Shown one piece after another: positions 38,663 through 46,968 of a DNA stretch of 48,772 nt (positions are counted from its first letter, which is position 1; the number at the start of each line of letters is the position of its first letter). Position numbers and translations under genes: made by a program. The notes beneath the pieces are model-generated. The model saw only the letters and a program-made list of their open reading frames with translations, searched no databases and was not told where the DNA came from. The stretch is from Mycobacterium asiaticum (GTDB lineage: Bacteria > Actinomycetota > Actinomycetes > Mycobacteriales > Mycobacteriaceae): NCBI RefSeq assembly GCF_001668675.1, contig NZ_LZKQ01000212.1, forward strand, positions 1 through 48,772. Direction: 5' to 3'.

Positions 38663-39514
38663 ATGGCCCACGACACGCTGCCCGCAGCCGCCGTACGCAT
38701 GGTCGTCAGCGGCAGCATCGTTGAGCGTTGTGACACCGACCAGGTGTTGGCGCTGATCGATTCCCACCTCAGTTCCGGTTCGGAACGCGGTCTGGCGGTG
38801 GGATCGGTCAACCTCGATCACCTGCACCACTTCCGAACGGTGGGCGCCGCTCCCAGCGGGATGCTGGAATGGCTGCTGCTGGCCGACGGGATGCCGATCG
38901 CATGGCGGGGGCAGTTGCTGACCTCCAAGCCGTGGCCTCGGGTCACCGGAGCCGACCTGCTTCCCGCGGTACTGACACTGGCCGAGGCGAACAACCAGCG
39001 GGTCGGATTCTTCGGCGGCAGCAGCCGAACCCATCAGCTGCTGTCCCGGTACCTCGAGGAAAGATATCCAGCACTGACGGTCTCGGGGATGTGGGCGCCC
39101 GGACCGGACGATGTCGAATTTCGTTCTGAAGCACTGTGTTCGGCGATCCGCACGGCGCGCACCGACATCCTGGTGGTGAGCCTGGGAAAGCCGCGCCAGG
39201 AGTTGTGGGTCGACCGGTACGGGCACGCGACGGGTGCACGGGTCTTTCTGCCGTCGGGTGGCGCCATCGACTTTCTGGCCGGCATGACCCGCCGGGCACC
39301 CAGCTGGATGCAGCGGAGCGGACTGGAGTGGTTTTACCGGCTGACGCGCGAACCGCGCCGACTAGCCCGGCGCTATCTGTTGCAGGGCCCCCTGGCGCTG
39401 CTGCGCGCCGCACGCGCACAGCTGATCTGTTACCCCGGCGCCTACTACACCGGTGCGGGCATCCGGGGTCATGTCGAAACCTCCGGCACCGCAGGCGAAG
39501 CGGCGTCAGCATGA
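38663..39514 (+). CDS. WecG/TagA/CpsF-family glycosyltransferase (GT26)
   Basis: A 283-residue cytoplasmic or peripheral glycosyltransferase. Diagnostic blocks are DGMPIAWRGQLL, VGFFGGSS, VVSLGKPRQELW, PSGGAIDFLAG and the C-terminal GLEWFYRLTREPRRLARRYL. GT26 enzymes usually add the second sugar to a polyprenyl-diphospho-sugar, as in GumM or TagA. That fits with the initiating transferase encoded by the next gene, which starts with a 4-base ATGA overlap. Confidence 0.93.
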   Translation: MAHDTLPAAAVRMVVSGSIVERCDTDQVLALIDSHLSSGSERGLAVGSVNLDHLHHFRTVGAAPSGMLEWLLLADGMPIAWRGQLLTSKPWPRVTGADLLPAVLTLAEANNQRVGFFGGSSRTHQLLSRYLEERYPALTVSGMWAPGPDDVEFRSEALCSAIRTARTDILVVSLGKPRQELWVDRYGHATGARVFLPSGGAIDFLAGMTRRAPSWMQRSGLEWFYRLTREPRRLARRYLLQGPLALLRAARAQLICYPGAYYTGAGIRGHVETSGTAGEAASA

Positions 39515-41022
39515 GTGAGGGAGCGGCCAGCATGACGGCAACACTGCACGCCCATACCGGCTTGTCACCCGCCGTCCGCAGTCCGGGCAGCGGCACCATT
39601 CAACGCTGGCAGCAGCAGTATTCCGCACGGCTACGGATTACCGACTCGATAATCGTCTGTACGGCAATCATGCTCGCGCAATTGGTCCGGTTCGGCGACT
39701 CCCCCAATATGTCCGGCTACCCGGGCCCGGTGATGACGCTGTTCTCCTGCCTGTTCGCAATGCTGTGGCTGTCGTCGATATCGGTGTTCCACACTCGGTC
39801 GCCCCGCATCATCGGCGCCGGTATCGACGAGTACCGACGCATCGCCAGCGCATCGTTCTCCGTGTTCGGCATCATCGCGATGGTCACCCTGCTCGCCAAG
39901 ATCGAACTGGCCCGCGGCTACCTCGCCGTCGCGCTTCCGGTGGGCACCCTGGGCCTGCTGGCCAGTCGCAATCTGTGGCGAAAGTACGTGTGGCACAGGC
40001 GTGCACAGGGCCACTACCAGACGATGGTTCTGGCCATCGGCGACCGATCCGGAGTCACTCACCTGGCCTACGAGTTGATCCGCAGCCCGAAAGACGGATA
40101 TGTCGTCGTCGGCGTGTGCATCCCCGGGTACGGGCCGCGGCGCGGTGAGACCCTCACCGTTCAGGACCGCGAGATCCCGATCCTGGGTGACGAGACCAGC
40201 GCGGTAGCGGCGCTAGAGGAGTGCGGCGCCGACACCGTCGCGGTGACGCGTACCGAACATTTCGGTGTGCATGGCATCCGAGAGCTGATGTGGCAACTCG
40301 AGACCCTCGACGTCGACCTGGTGGTGTCACCGGGCGTCATGGACGTCGCCGGCGCCCGGTTGACCATGCGGCCCATCGCGGGGTTTCCGCTGCTGCACGT
40401 CGACAAGCCGCAATACGAAGGTACGCAACGCATTCAGAAGCGGGCGTTCGACTTCTGCTTCGCCCTCTTCGCCCTTGTCGCGACGGCGCCGCTCCTCTTC
40501 GCCGCCGCCGCAGCGATCAGGATGACCAGCAAGGGACCGATCTTCTATCGCGCCGAGCGGATCGGTTTGGACGGTCGACCTTTCACCATGCTGAAGTTCC
40601 GCACCATGGTCGAAGATGCCGACCAGCAAATCGAAAGCCTACTGCCGCTGAACCAGGGCGCCGGCATGCTGTTCAAAATTCACCGGGACCCGCGGGTCAC
40701 ACCGGTCGGCCAGATCCTGCGCCGCTACAGCATCGACGAACTGCCGCAGTTCATCAACGTACTCAAGCGGGACATGAGTGTGGTGGGCCCGCGACCGCCC
40801 CTGCGGCGGGAAGTGGAGAACTACGACGGAGAGGTCAAGCGGCGACTGCTGGTCAAGCCGGGGGTTACCGGCCTGTGGCAGGTGAGCGGGAGATCCGACC
40901 TGTCCTGGGAGGACTCGGTCCGGCTCGACCTGTCATACGTCGACAACTGGTCCATGGCAGGCGATCTCGTGATCATCGCCCGCACCCTCAAAGCGGTGTT
41001 GGCCAGCGATGGGGCGTACTAG
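39511..41022 (+). CDS. Polyprenyl-phosphate sugar-1-phosphate transferase (WbaP/CpsE-like)
   Basis: A 503-residue membrane enzyme that starts glycan assembly by moving sugar-1-phosphate onto polyprenyl phosphate. The N-terminal half has about four membrane helices (ITDSIIVCTAIMLAQLV, VMTLFSCLFAMLWLSS, FSVFGIIAMVTLLA, LPVGTLGLLA) and a Rossmann-like CoA-binding-type middle part. The C-terminal catalytic domain has a further helix and FTMLKFRTMVEDAD, RRYSIDELPQFINVL, MSVVGPRPPL and VKPGVTGLWQVSGRS. In mycobacteria decaprenyl phosphate is the likely lipid. It overlaps the GT26 stop and abuts the flippase. Confidence 0.94.
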   Translation: MSEGAASMTATLHAHTGLSPAVRSPGSGTIQRWQQQYSARLRITDSIIVCTAIMLAQLVRFGDSPNMSGYPGPVMTLFSCLFAMLWLSSISVFHTRSPRIIGAGIDEYRRIASASFSVFGIIAMVTLLAKIELARGYLAVALPVGTLGLLASRNLWRKYVWHRRAQGHYQTMVLAIGDRSGVTHLAYELIRSPKDGYVVVGVCIPGYGPRRGETLTVQDREIPILGDETSAVAALEECGADTVAVTRTEHFGVHGIRELMWQLETLDVDLVVSPGVMDVAGARLTMRPIAGFPLLHVDKPQYEGTQRIQKRAFDFCFALFALVATAPLLFAAAAAIRMTSKGPIFYRAERIGLDGRPFTMLKFRTMVEDADQQIESLLPLNQGAGMLFKIHRDPRVTPVGQILRRYSIDELPQFINVLKRDMSVVGPRPPLRREVENYDGEVKRRLLVKPGVTGLWQVSGRSDLSWEDSVRLDLSYVDNWSMAGDLVIIARTLKAVLASDGAY

Positions 41023-42546
41023 ATGAACGGCGGCGCCGTGACCGAGGCTGCGGGGGATGCCGGCGTGGCGGGGACCTCCGAGCCCTCGCAGCACGCGGCG
41101 GGGCATCCGCCCGGCGCCGACGTGCCACAGGCGCGGATCGCGCACGCGTTCTCTATCCAGTTGATCTGCCGTGCACTGGGCATGCTGGCCTCGGTGGTGT
41201 CGGTGGCGATGACTGCCCGCTACCTGGGGCCGGGCCGCTACGGCCAGCTCATGGTGGCGGTGGCCTTCATCGGCATGTGGACCAGCATGACCGATCTCGG
41301 TATCAGCACCGTGATCGTGCGGCGTGTGACCTCAGGACGCGGGGAGCTGGAGCGGCTGGTCCGGGTCAATAGTGGCTTGTCCCTGGTGTATTGCGTCCCC
41401 TTGGCGGTTATCGCGGCCGCTACTGGGTGGCTCATCTATCGCGACGCCGACGTTCGCGTGATGTTGGTGGTGTTGTCCGGGCAGCTGCTGATGCTGACGA
41501 TGCGGACCCGGTTCGAGCCGGTCTTCTTGTCCACGGTCCGGTTCGCCGCGGTGGCCATCTCCGACGTCGCGGGCCGGCTGGGTACCCTGGCCATGGTCAG
41601 TTGGCTGGTGGCAACGCGCGAAGACGTGATCTGGTTCGCGGTCGCACAACTCATCCCACCCGTCGTACAGTTGCTGATCCAGGGCGCGGCCGCGGCACGC
41701 CACATCAAGCTGCGTCCCGTCTTCTCGGCGGGCGAGTCCTTCAACTTGCTGCGGGAAAGCCTGCCGCTCATGGGCGTCGCGGTGCTGGGAATCCTTTATT
41801 GGCGCGCTGATGGCGTGATCCTGTCGCTGCTGAGCGCCCACGCCGAGGTGGGCGTCTACGGGCTCGCCTACACCATCGCGTTCAATACCGAGGCGCTGTC
41901 GGTGTTCTTCCAGAAGTCGACGTTGTCCACCGCCACCGCGCTCTACTCCCGCGATATCGATGCCTACGTCGGATTCTTGCGCCGCAGTGTGGAATTGATG
42001 TTCTTTGTCGCCCTCCCGGTCGCCGTGGTCGGTTCGATGCTGGCCGCACCGCTTATCCATCTGTTCGGCGACCGCGACTTCGTGAGTCGCGGCGCACCGA
42101 CACTGGCGCTGCTGCTCGTCGCCGCGTCGTTACGGTTCGTCACCGGAACCCTGGGGCAAGGCCTGTTCGCCAGCCACGAGCAGCGGTTCTTCTTCCGATT
42201 GTTCGTGGCCACGCTGATCGTCAACGTGGTGCTGAACCTGGCTCTGGACAGTCGGTTCGGTGCCGTCGGCGCCGGCATCGCCCTGGTGTGCACCGAGCTG
42301 TTCGGCATGACGCTGGCCAGCTGGCGACTGCGCAGCCGCTGCGGCTACCGCACCCCGGTGCAGTTCCTGCTGCGGTTGCTGGTCCCAATGGCAGTCAGCG
42401 CCGGGGTGGTGTTGCTGTTGACGGGTGCTCACGTGGTGCTCGTGCTGGCCGCCGCCGCGACGACATATCTGGCCGCCAACATGATGATCGGCCCGGTCAA
42501 ATGGTCGATGTTGACTTCGCTGTTCGGAAGACAGGTGATGCCATGA
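41023..42546 (+). CDS. Wzx-like polysaccharide flippase
   Basis: A 507-residue multi-span membrane protein with about 12-14 helices after a hydrophilic N-terminus of about 35 residues. It begins right after the previous stop codon. Blocks such as GPGRYGQLMVAVAF, DLGISTVIVRR, LYWRADGVILSLLSA and VGVYGLAYTIAFNTEALS are typical of the MOP/MATE-like Wzx (polysaccharide biosynthesis) family. It would carry a lipid-linked glycan across the cytoplasmic membrane. No Wzy polymerase is adjacent. Confidence 0.91.
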   Translation: MNGGAVTEAAGDAGVAGTSEPSQHAAGHPPGADVPQARIAHAFSIQLICRALGMLASVVSVAMTARYLGPGRYGQLMVAVAFIGMWTSMTDLGISTVIVRRVTSGRGELERLVRVNSGLSLVYCVPLAVIAAATGWLIYRDADVRVMLVVLSGQLLMLTMRTRFEPVFLSTVRFAAVAISDVAGRLGTLAMVSWLVATREDVIWFAVAQLIPPVVQLLIQGAAAARHIKLRPVFSAGESFNLLRESLPLMGVAVLGILYWRADGVILSLLSAHAEVGVYGLAYTIAFNTEALSVFFQKSTLSTATALYSRDIDAYVGFLRRSVELMFFVALPVAVVGSMLAAPLIHLFGDRDFVSRGAPTLALLLVAASLRFVTGTLGQGLFASHEQRFFFRLFVATLIVNVVLNLALDSRFGAVGAGIALVCTELFGMTLASWRLRSRCGYRTPVQFLLRLLVPMAVSAGVVLLLTGAHVVLVLAAAATTYLAANMMIGPVKWSMLTSLFGRQVMP

Positions 42547-44558
42547 CAACCGAGTTGGATCGGGCGTATCTGAAACCCCCAACGGCAGAGCCGGTTCCGC
42601 TGGGCCTCGAGCGTCCGCTCTCGGCGCTGATCGTGACTTACAAAAGCCATGACCTGGTGGAGCAGTGCCTGGCCAGTCTCGCCGAACACGCGCCCGAACT
42701 GCCGGTCTACGTCTACGAGAACAGCGGCGATACGTACCCCGGACGGGAGGAGCTGGCCGCGCGTCACCCGGATGTTCACTGGGTGCTGGGACCGGTGAAC
42801 CTGGGCTTTGGCGGAGCCTTCAACGCGTTGGTGGCACACACCCCCGCCGATACCGATCTGCTGCTGCTCAACGCCGATACGCGGCTGAAGGGACCGCTGA
42901 CGCGGACCCGGCAGCTGTTGCACCGGCCCGGTGTGGCCGCCGTGTCACCGCTGATCCAGGACATCGGGGCGCCCGGCCCGCAGCGGTGGGACATCGCCAC
43001 GCGCCGCCGCACCCTGACCCGCGCATTGGTGGCCGCCGCCGGCTACTCCGACCGCCTGCGGGGAACACCGATCTCACACCTGTATCGAAGGCAGCCGGCC
43101 GAATCCGAAAGCATCGACGGGTACGTGGCCGGGATCTGTCTGGCCATCAACCGCGAGGCGTGGAACCAGATCGGCGGATTCGACGAGGAGTTCTTCCTCT
43201 ACGGGGAGGAAACCGATTGGCAGGAGCGGGCAGCCGCGGCCGGCTGGCGCATTCTGCTCGCCGACGAACTCGACGTCGACCACGGCAACCCCGCGCCTGC
43301 TCAGAGCGCCGGCGATCCGGTCTCGGCGCACGGCGCAGAGGTCTCCACCGTCGAACGGTTCCGCAACCGGGATCTGTTGCGCGCCAACATCGCCCTGCTG
43401 CTGGAACGGCGCGAGAGCGTGCATCACGCCGATGCCTACCTGGCCGGCACTGCCCTGCTGGACCGCGTGCAGCGATCCAAACGTGCGGTGCGCAACCGCG
43501 CCATCGAAGCTCGTCGCACCGACAAGCCACCGATCGTGATTACCACCAACCGTCTGGTCTACGGCGGCGCAGAACGGCAGAAGGCGCTGTTGGCGGCCGA
43601 ACTGGATCGCCGCGGTTACCCCGTCACCATCGTGTGCATGCAGCGGTTCGGGCCACTGATCAAGGAGATTCCGCACAGCGTGCGGGTGGTGCGCCAGCCG
43701 TGGTGGGCGCCCATGGTGGACCTACCCGCCGGGCCGGCCGTATTGATCAGTGGCGACACCAACACCGAAACGGGGTTCGCGACGCTGTGGCGAGCGGCAT
43801 CCCGGGACCGACGCTGGCTGGTCGCGCCGCATGTGCCGCCCGCCGAGGACGGGCCGATCTATTCACGGCCGCTGACCGCCGCCATGCACCGGGCGGACGG
43901 CTTCATCGTCCTGGCACAACGACATTGGGAGATGCTGACTTCGCATCACCGGCTGAGCGGGCAACCCTTCGTGGCGCCCAATGGCGTCGCCTGCACTGGT
44001 GAACTGCCGCAGCGCGTGCGGGTGGCCGGAGCGCCGCCGCACCTGGTGATGCTGTCCCGCATCGTCGAGCACAAGAACCCCGATCTGCTGATCGAGGCAC
44101 TGGCGGGTCTGACCGACCTGCCTTGGCGGCTCTCGATTTTCGGTGACGGACCGGACCGCGCGAAGCTCGAAGCCCGCACCCCGCGGTCGCTGCGCGATCG
44201 AGTCCGGTGGCACGGGTGGTCGCCCGGTCCCGCTCCGGCGCTGGCCGAGGCCGATCTGCTCTGCGTGCCAAGCCGTTCGGAGGCTTTCCCGCTGGTGATC
44301 CTGGAAGCCATGGCGCGAGGCGTGCCGGTTGCCGCATCGGGCATCTGCGCCGTCCCGGAGATGCTGGACTTCGGCAGCGCCGGGTTCGTCGTCGAACCGG
44401 TCTCCGTGGCGGCGTGGCGGAGTCGGCTGGCCGAGATCCTCGCCGACCCCGGCGGGCTGCCCGAGGTTGGGCGTCGCGGGTTCGAGCGGATGCAAAAGCA
44501 CTACACGGTCACCGCCATGACCGATGCCTATCTCGACGCGATCGGCGCGGTGATGTGA
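42543..44558 (+). CDS. Two-domain glycosyltransferase, GT2-GT4 fusion
   Basis: A 671-residue protein with two catalytic units. Residues about 25-290 are a GT2 (rhamnosyltransferase-like) domain: ALIVTYKSHDLVEQCLASL, NLGFGGAFNAL, LLLLNADTRL, and GGFDEEFFLYGEETDW. Residues about 330-671 are a GT4 domain: ITTNRLVYGGAERQKALLAA, VMLSRIVEHKNPDLLIEAL and the EAFPLVILEAMARGVPVAA block. The protein may add two sugars in turn. Its ATG overlaps the flippase stop (ATGA). The N-terminus is hydrophilic and no membrane segment is seen, so it acts on the cytoplasmic face. Confidence 0.9.
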   Translation: MTTELDRAYLKPPTAEPVPLGLERPLSALIVTYKSHDLVEQCLASLAEHAPELPVYVYENSGDTYPGREELAARHPDVHWVLGPVNLGFGGAFNALVAHTPADTDLLLLNADTRLKGPLTRTRQLLHRPGVAAVSPLIQDIGAPGPQRWDIATRRRTLTRALVAAAGYSDRLRGTPISHLYRRQPAESESIDGYVAGICLAINREAWNQIGGFDEEFFLYGEETDWQERAAAAGWRILLADELDVDHGNPAPAQSAGDPVSAHGAEVSTVERFRNRDLLRANIALLLERRESVHHADAYLAGTALLDRVQRSKRAVRNRAIEARRTDKPPIVITTNRLVYGGAERQKALLAAELDRRGYPVTIVCMQRFGPLIKEIPHSVRVVRQPWWAPMVDLPAGPAVLISGDTNTETGFATLWRAASRDRRWLVAPHVPPAEDGPIYSRPLTAAMHRADGFIVLAQRHWEMLTSHHRLSGQPFVAPNGVACTGELPQRVRVAGAPPHLVMLSRIVEHKNPDLLIEALAGLTDLPWRLSIFGDGPDRAKLEARTPRSLRDRVRWHGWSPGPAPALAEADLLCVPSRSEAFPLVILEAMARGVPVAASGICAVPEMLDFGSAGFVVEPVSVAAWRSRLAEILADPGGLPEVGRRGFERMQKHYTVTAMTDAYLDAIGAVM

Positions 44559-44609
44559 AACCACCGCCCAGCCACGCCAACCGACCCCACGACGACGAAT
44601 CGAGAGACA

Positions 44610-45860
44610 ATGATCTGCCGCTTATGCGACTCCGACCGTATGCTCAGCGTCTTGGACCTGGGCGCCACGCCGCCCTGCGAGAAAATCCTTGCCGCCGCAG
44701 AACTCGACGTGCCCGAGGCCACTTACCCGCTGCACCTGCGGCTGTGCGAGGACTGCCTGCTGCTGCAGATACCCGCGCTGATCACACCCGAGGAAACATT
44801 CACCGAATACGCCTACTATTCCTCGTATTCCGACAGTTGGGTCCAGCATGCGGAGACCTTCGTCGAGCAGGCGGCGAAGCGGCTCGGGCTGGGAGCCGAC
44901 TCGTTCGTGGTGGAAGTCGCCAGCAACGACGGCTACCTCCTGCAACACGCGGTGGCCAGGGGGATTCCCTGCCTGGGAATCGAACCGTCACTGAATGTCG
45001 GTGCGGCAGCGGCCGATCGGGGAGTGCCGACCGTCTCGGAGTTCCTCGACCAGCAGGTGGCACAGCGGGTGCGCACCGAGCACGGTCCGGCGAACCTGGT
45101 GGTGGCCAACAACGTATACGCACACATACCCGACCTGCGCGGCTTCACCCAGTCGCTGCGCGGTCTGCTCGCTGACGACGGCTGGTTGAGCATCGAAGTG
45201 CACCACGCCCTGAACCTGGTCATCCTCGGGCAATTCGACACGATCTACCACGAGCACTTCCAGTACTACACCGTCTACTCGGCGATCAACGCCCTCGCCA
45301 GCGCGGGCCTGGCCGTCGTCGACGTGGAGTTGCTGTCCACCCACGGCGGATCGATCCGCGTCTGGGCCCGCCCGATCGAGGTGGCCGGCGCACCGTCGGC
45401 GCGAGTGACCAACATCCTTCGCATCGAAGAGGCGGCCGGCCTACACCGTCCGGAGGGCTACCTGAAGCTGCGCCAGCGAACCGAGCAGGCGCGCCATGAT
45501 CTGCTGCGCTTCCTGCTCAAATGCAAGGCCGAGGGAAAGCGCGTCGTCGGTTACGGCGCCCCTGGCAAGGGCAATACCTTGCTCAACTACTGCGGGATCC
45601 GCAGCGACCTCCTCGAGTACACGGTAGACCGGAATCCCTACAAGCATGGGCATTTCACACCCGGCACCCGCATCCCGATTCACGACCCGGAGGTCATCAC
45701 CCGCGACCGACCGGACGTGGTGCTGGTGCTGCCCTGGAACCTGGAATCCGAGCTCACCGAGCAACTCAGCTACGTCACCGAGTGGGGCGGCCAGATCGTC
45801 TATCCCCTGCCGACCCTGCATATGGCACGCAAGGCCAAGACGACGGCGGCGGTCCGCTGA
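44610..45860 (+). CDS. NDP-sugar C-methyltransferase (TylCIII/TcaB9-like)
   Basis: A 416-residue SAM enzyme. An N-terminal zinc site uses C3, C6, C46 and C49. The methyltransferase core has VVEVASNDGYLL (100-111) and GIEPS, with the catalytic block IYHEHFQYY (E215, H216). The C-terminal domain carries VVGYGAPGKGNTLLNY. Known relatives put a methyl branch on C-3 of a 4-keto-deoxysugar nucleotide (mycarose, tetronitrose). This suggests that the locus makes a C-methyl-branched sugar. Start ATG has GAGAG upstream. It is followed with a 1-base overlap by a divergent relative. Confidence 0.9.
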   Translation: MICRLCDSDRMLSVLDLGATPPCEKILAAAELDVPEATYPLHLRLCEDCLLLQIPALITPEETFTEYAYYSSYSDSWVQHAETFVEQAAKRLGLGADSFVVEVASNDGYLLQHAVARGIPCLGIEPSLNVGAAAADRGVPTVSEFLDQQVAQRVRTEHGPANLVVANNVYAHIPDLRGFTQSLRGLLADDGWLSIEVHHALNLVILGQFDTIYHEHFQYYTVYSAINALASAGLAVVDVELLSTHGGSIRVWARPIEVAGAPSARVTNILRIEEAAGLHRPEGYLKLRQRTEQARHDLLRFLLKCKAEGKRVVGYGAPGKGNTLLNYCGIRSDLLEYTVDRNPYKHGHFTPGTRIPIHDPEVITRDRPDVVLVLPWNLESELTEQLSYVTEWGGQIVYPLPTLHMARKAKTTAAVR

Positions 45861-46966
45861 TGACCGCCCGCGGCTGCCGGGCCTGCGGCGGCACCGAGTT
45901 GCACCGGGTGCTCGATCTGGGGAAAGCGCCCGCGGCCGACCACTTTCCGTTGGCGAGCGATCCGATCAGCCCCGAGGAATCGGCGCATCCGTTGGCAATG
46001 GATCTCTGCGTTGGTTGCGGCCTGGCACAACTAGCCGACGACGACACGGTTACCGAGGAGCCGCGCGGCATCGAACCGCAAGCGCTGAGGGATCAGGCCG
46101 CCGACGCCGTACGGCAAGTCGCCGAGGCAGGTTGGCTGCGTGGGAACACGGTTCGCGAGTTCGGTAGCCCGCACGGCGGGACGTGGTTACCCTTACTCGC
46201 CGAACGCGGGTTTTCCGAAGCCATCGGAGCGGGAGAAGTCGCCGACGTGGTGCTCGACTGTTTCGGCATCACGCACGACCCGCATCAGCGGTCTGGTTTC
46301 GCGCAGCGCGCGAAGGTCACCGCGCCCGACGGCGTGTTGCTGATTCAATTCCCGTCCTTGATGACGATGGTGAGCGAAGGACAGTGGACTGCCTTGCGCC
46401 ACGGCCACTTCGCCTACTACTCGTTGACGGCGCTGGTCAATCTACTTGCCGCCGTGGGGATGAGTGTGGCCACCGCATGGGAGTTCGATCTGTACGCCGG
46501 AACCATTCTGGTAGCTGCCGTACACGGCCACGTGGAGCCCGACGAGCGCGTGCGGGAGATCTTGTCCCGGGAGAGCCATTTCGGCGTGACCGATGCGCTC
46601 GTGCTGCAGCGCCTGCAGCGTGCCGTCGACAGCCACGCCGCGCAGCTGCGCGATTGGCTTGTGCTGCAGGCGGATACCAACCGCACGGTTTACGGCTACG
46701 GCGCCGGCTCGCGGGTGCCCGCTTTGCTGAACATCGCAAAGGTGGACCGGCAGCTGTTGGCGGGGATCGCCGACGCCTCACCGGGCAAACAGGGCCGCAG
46801 GATTCCTGGCACCGATGTCCCGATCATTTCCCCTGAGCAGTTGACCACCGCCGACCCCGACCGCGTGCTGCTGACCCTGCCGGACCTGTTCGGTGAGGTA
46901 CGCCGCGCCTACCCCCAATTCGAGGGCCGCTGGTGGGTAGATTACGGCCCCAGCGGAAACGGATAA
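45860..46966 (+). CDS. Divergent C-methyltransferase-family protein
   Basis: A 368-residue relative of the preceding protein. The zinc cysteines C6, C9, C50 and C53 remain. The SAM region is altered (REFGSPHGG in place of EVASNDGY) and the whole middle region is shorter. The catalytic EHF motif reads GHF (HGHFAYYS). The C-terminal domain is kept (VYGYGAGSRVPALLN). It is probably inactive as a methyltransferase or has another role, perhaps partner of the active copy. It overlaps its neighbour by one base (TGATG). Confidence 0.85.
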   Translation: MTARGCRACGGTELHRVLDLGKAPAADHFPLASDPISPEESAHPLAMDLCVGCGLAQLADDDTVTEEPRGIEPQALRDQAADAVRQVAEAGWLRGNTVREFGSPHGGTWLPLLAERGFSEAIGAGEVADVVLDCFGITHDPHQRSGFAQRAKVTAPDGVLLIQFPSLMTMVSEGQWTALRHGHFAYYSLTALVNLLAAVGMSVATAWEFDLYAGTILVAAVHGHVEPDERVREILSRESHFGVTDALVLQRLQRAVDSHAAQLRDWLVLQADTNRTVYGYGAGSRVPALLNIAKVDRQLLAGIADASPGKQGRRIPGTDVPIISPEQLTTADPDRVLLTLPDLFGEVRRAYPQFEGRWWVDYGPSGNG

Positions 46967-46968
46967 CC

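Noticed and set aside
42288..42542. N-terminal extension of the GT2-GT4 fusion
   Set aside because: It overlaps the flippase 3' end in another frame. The ATGA junction at 42543 is a better start.
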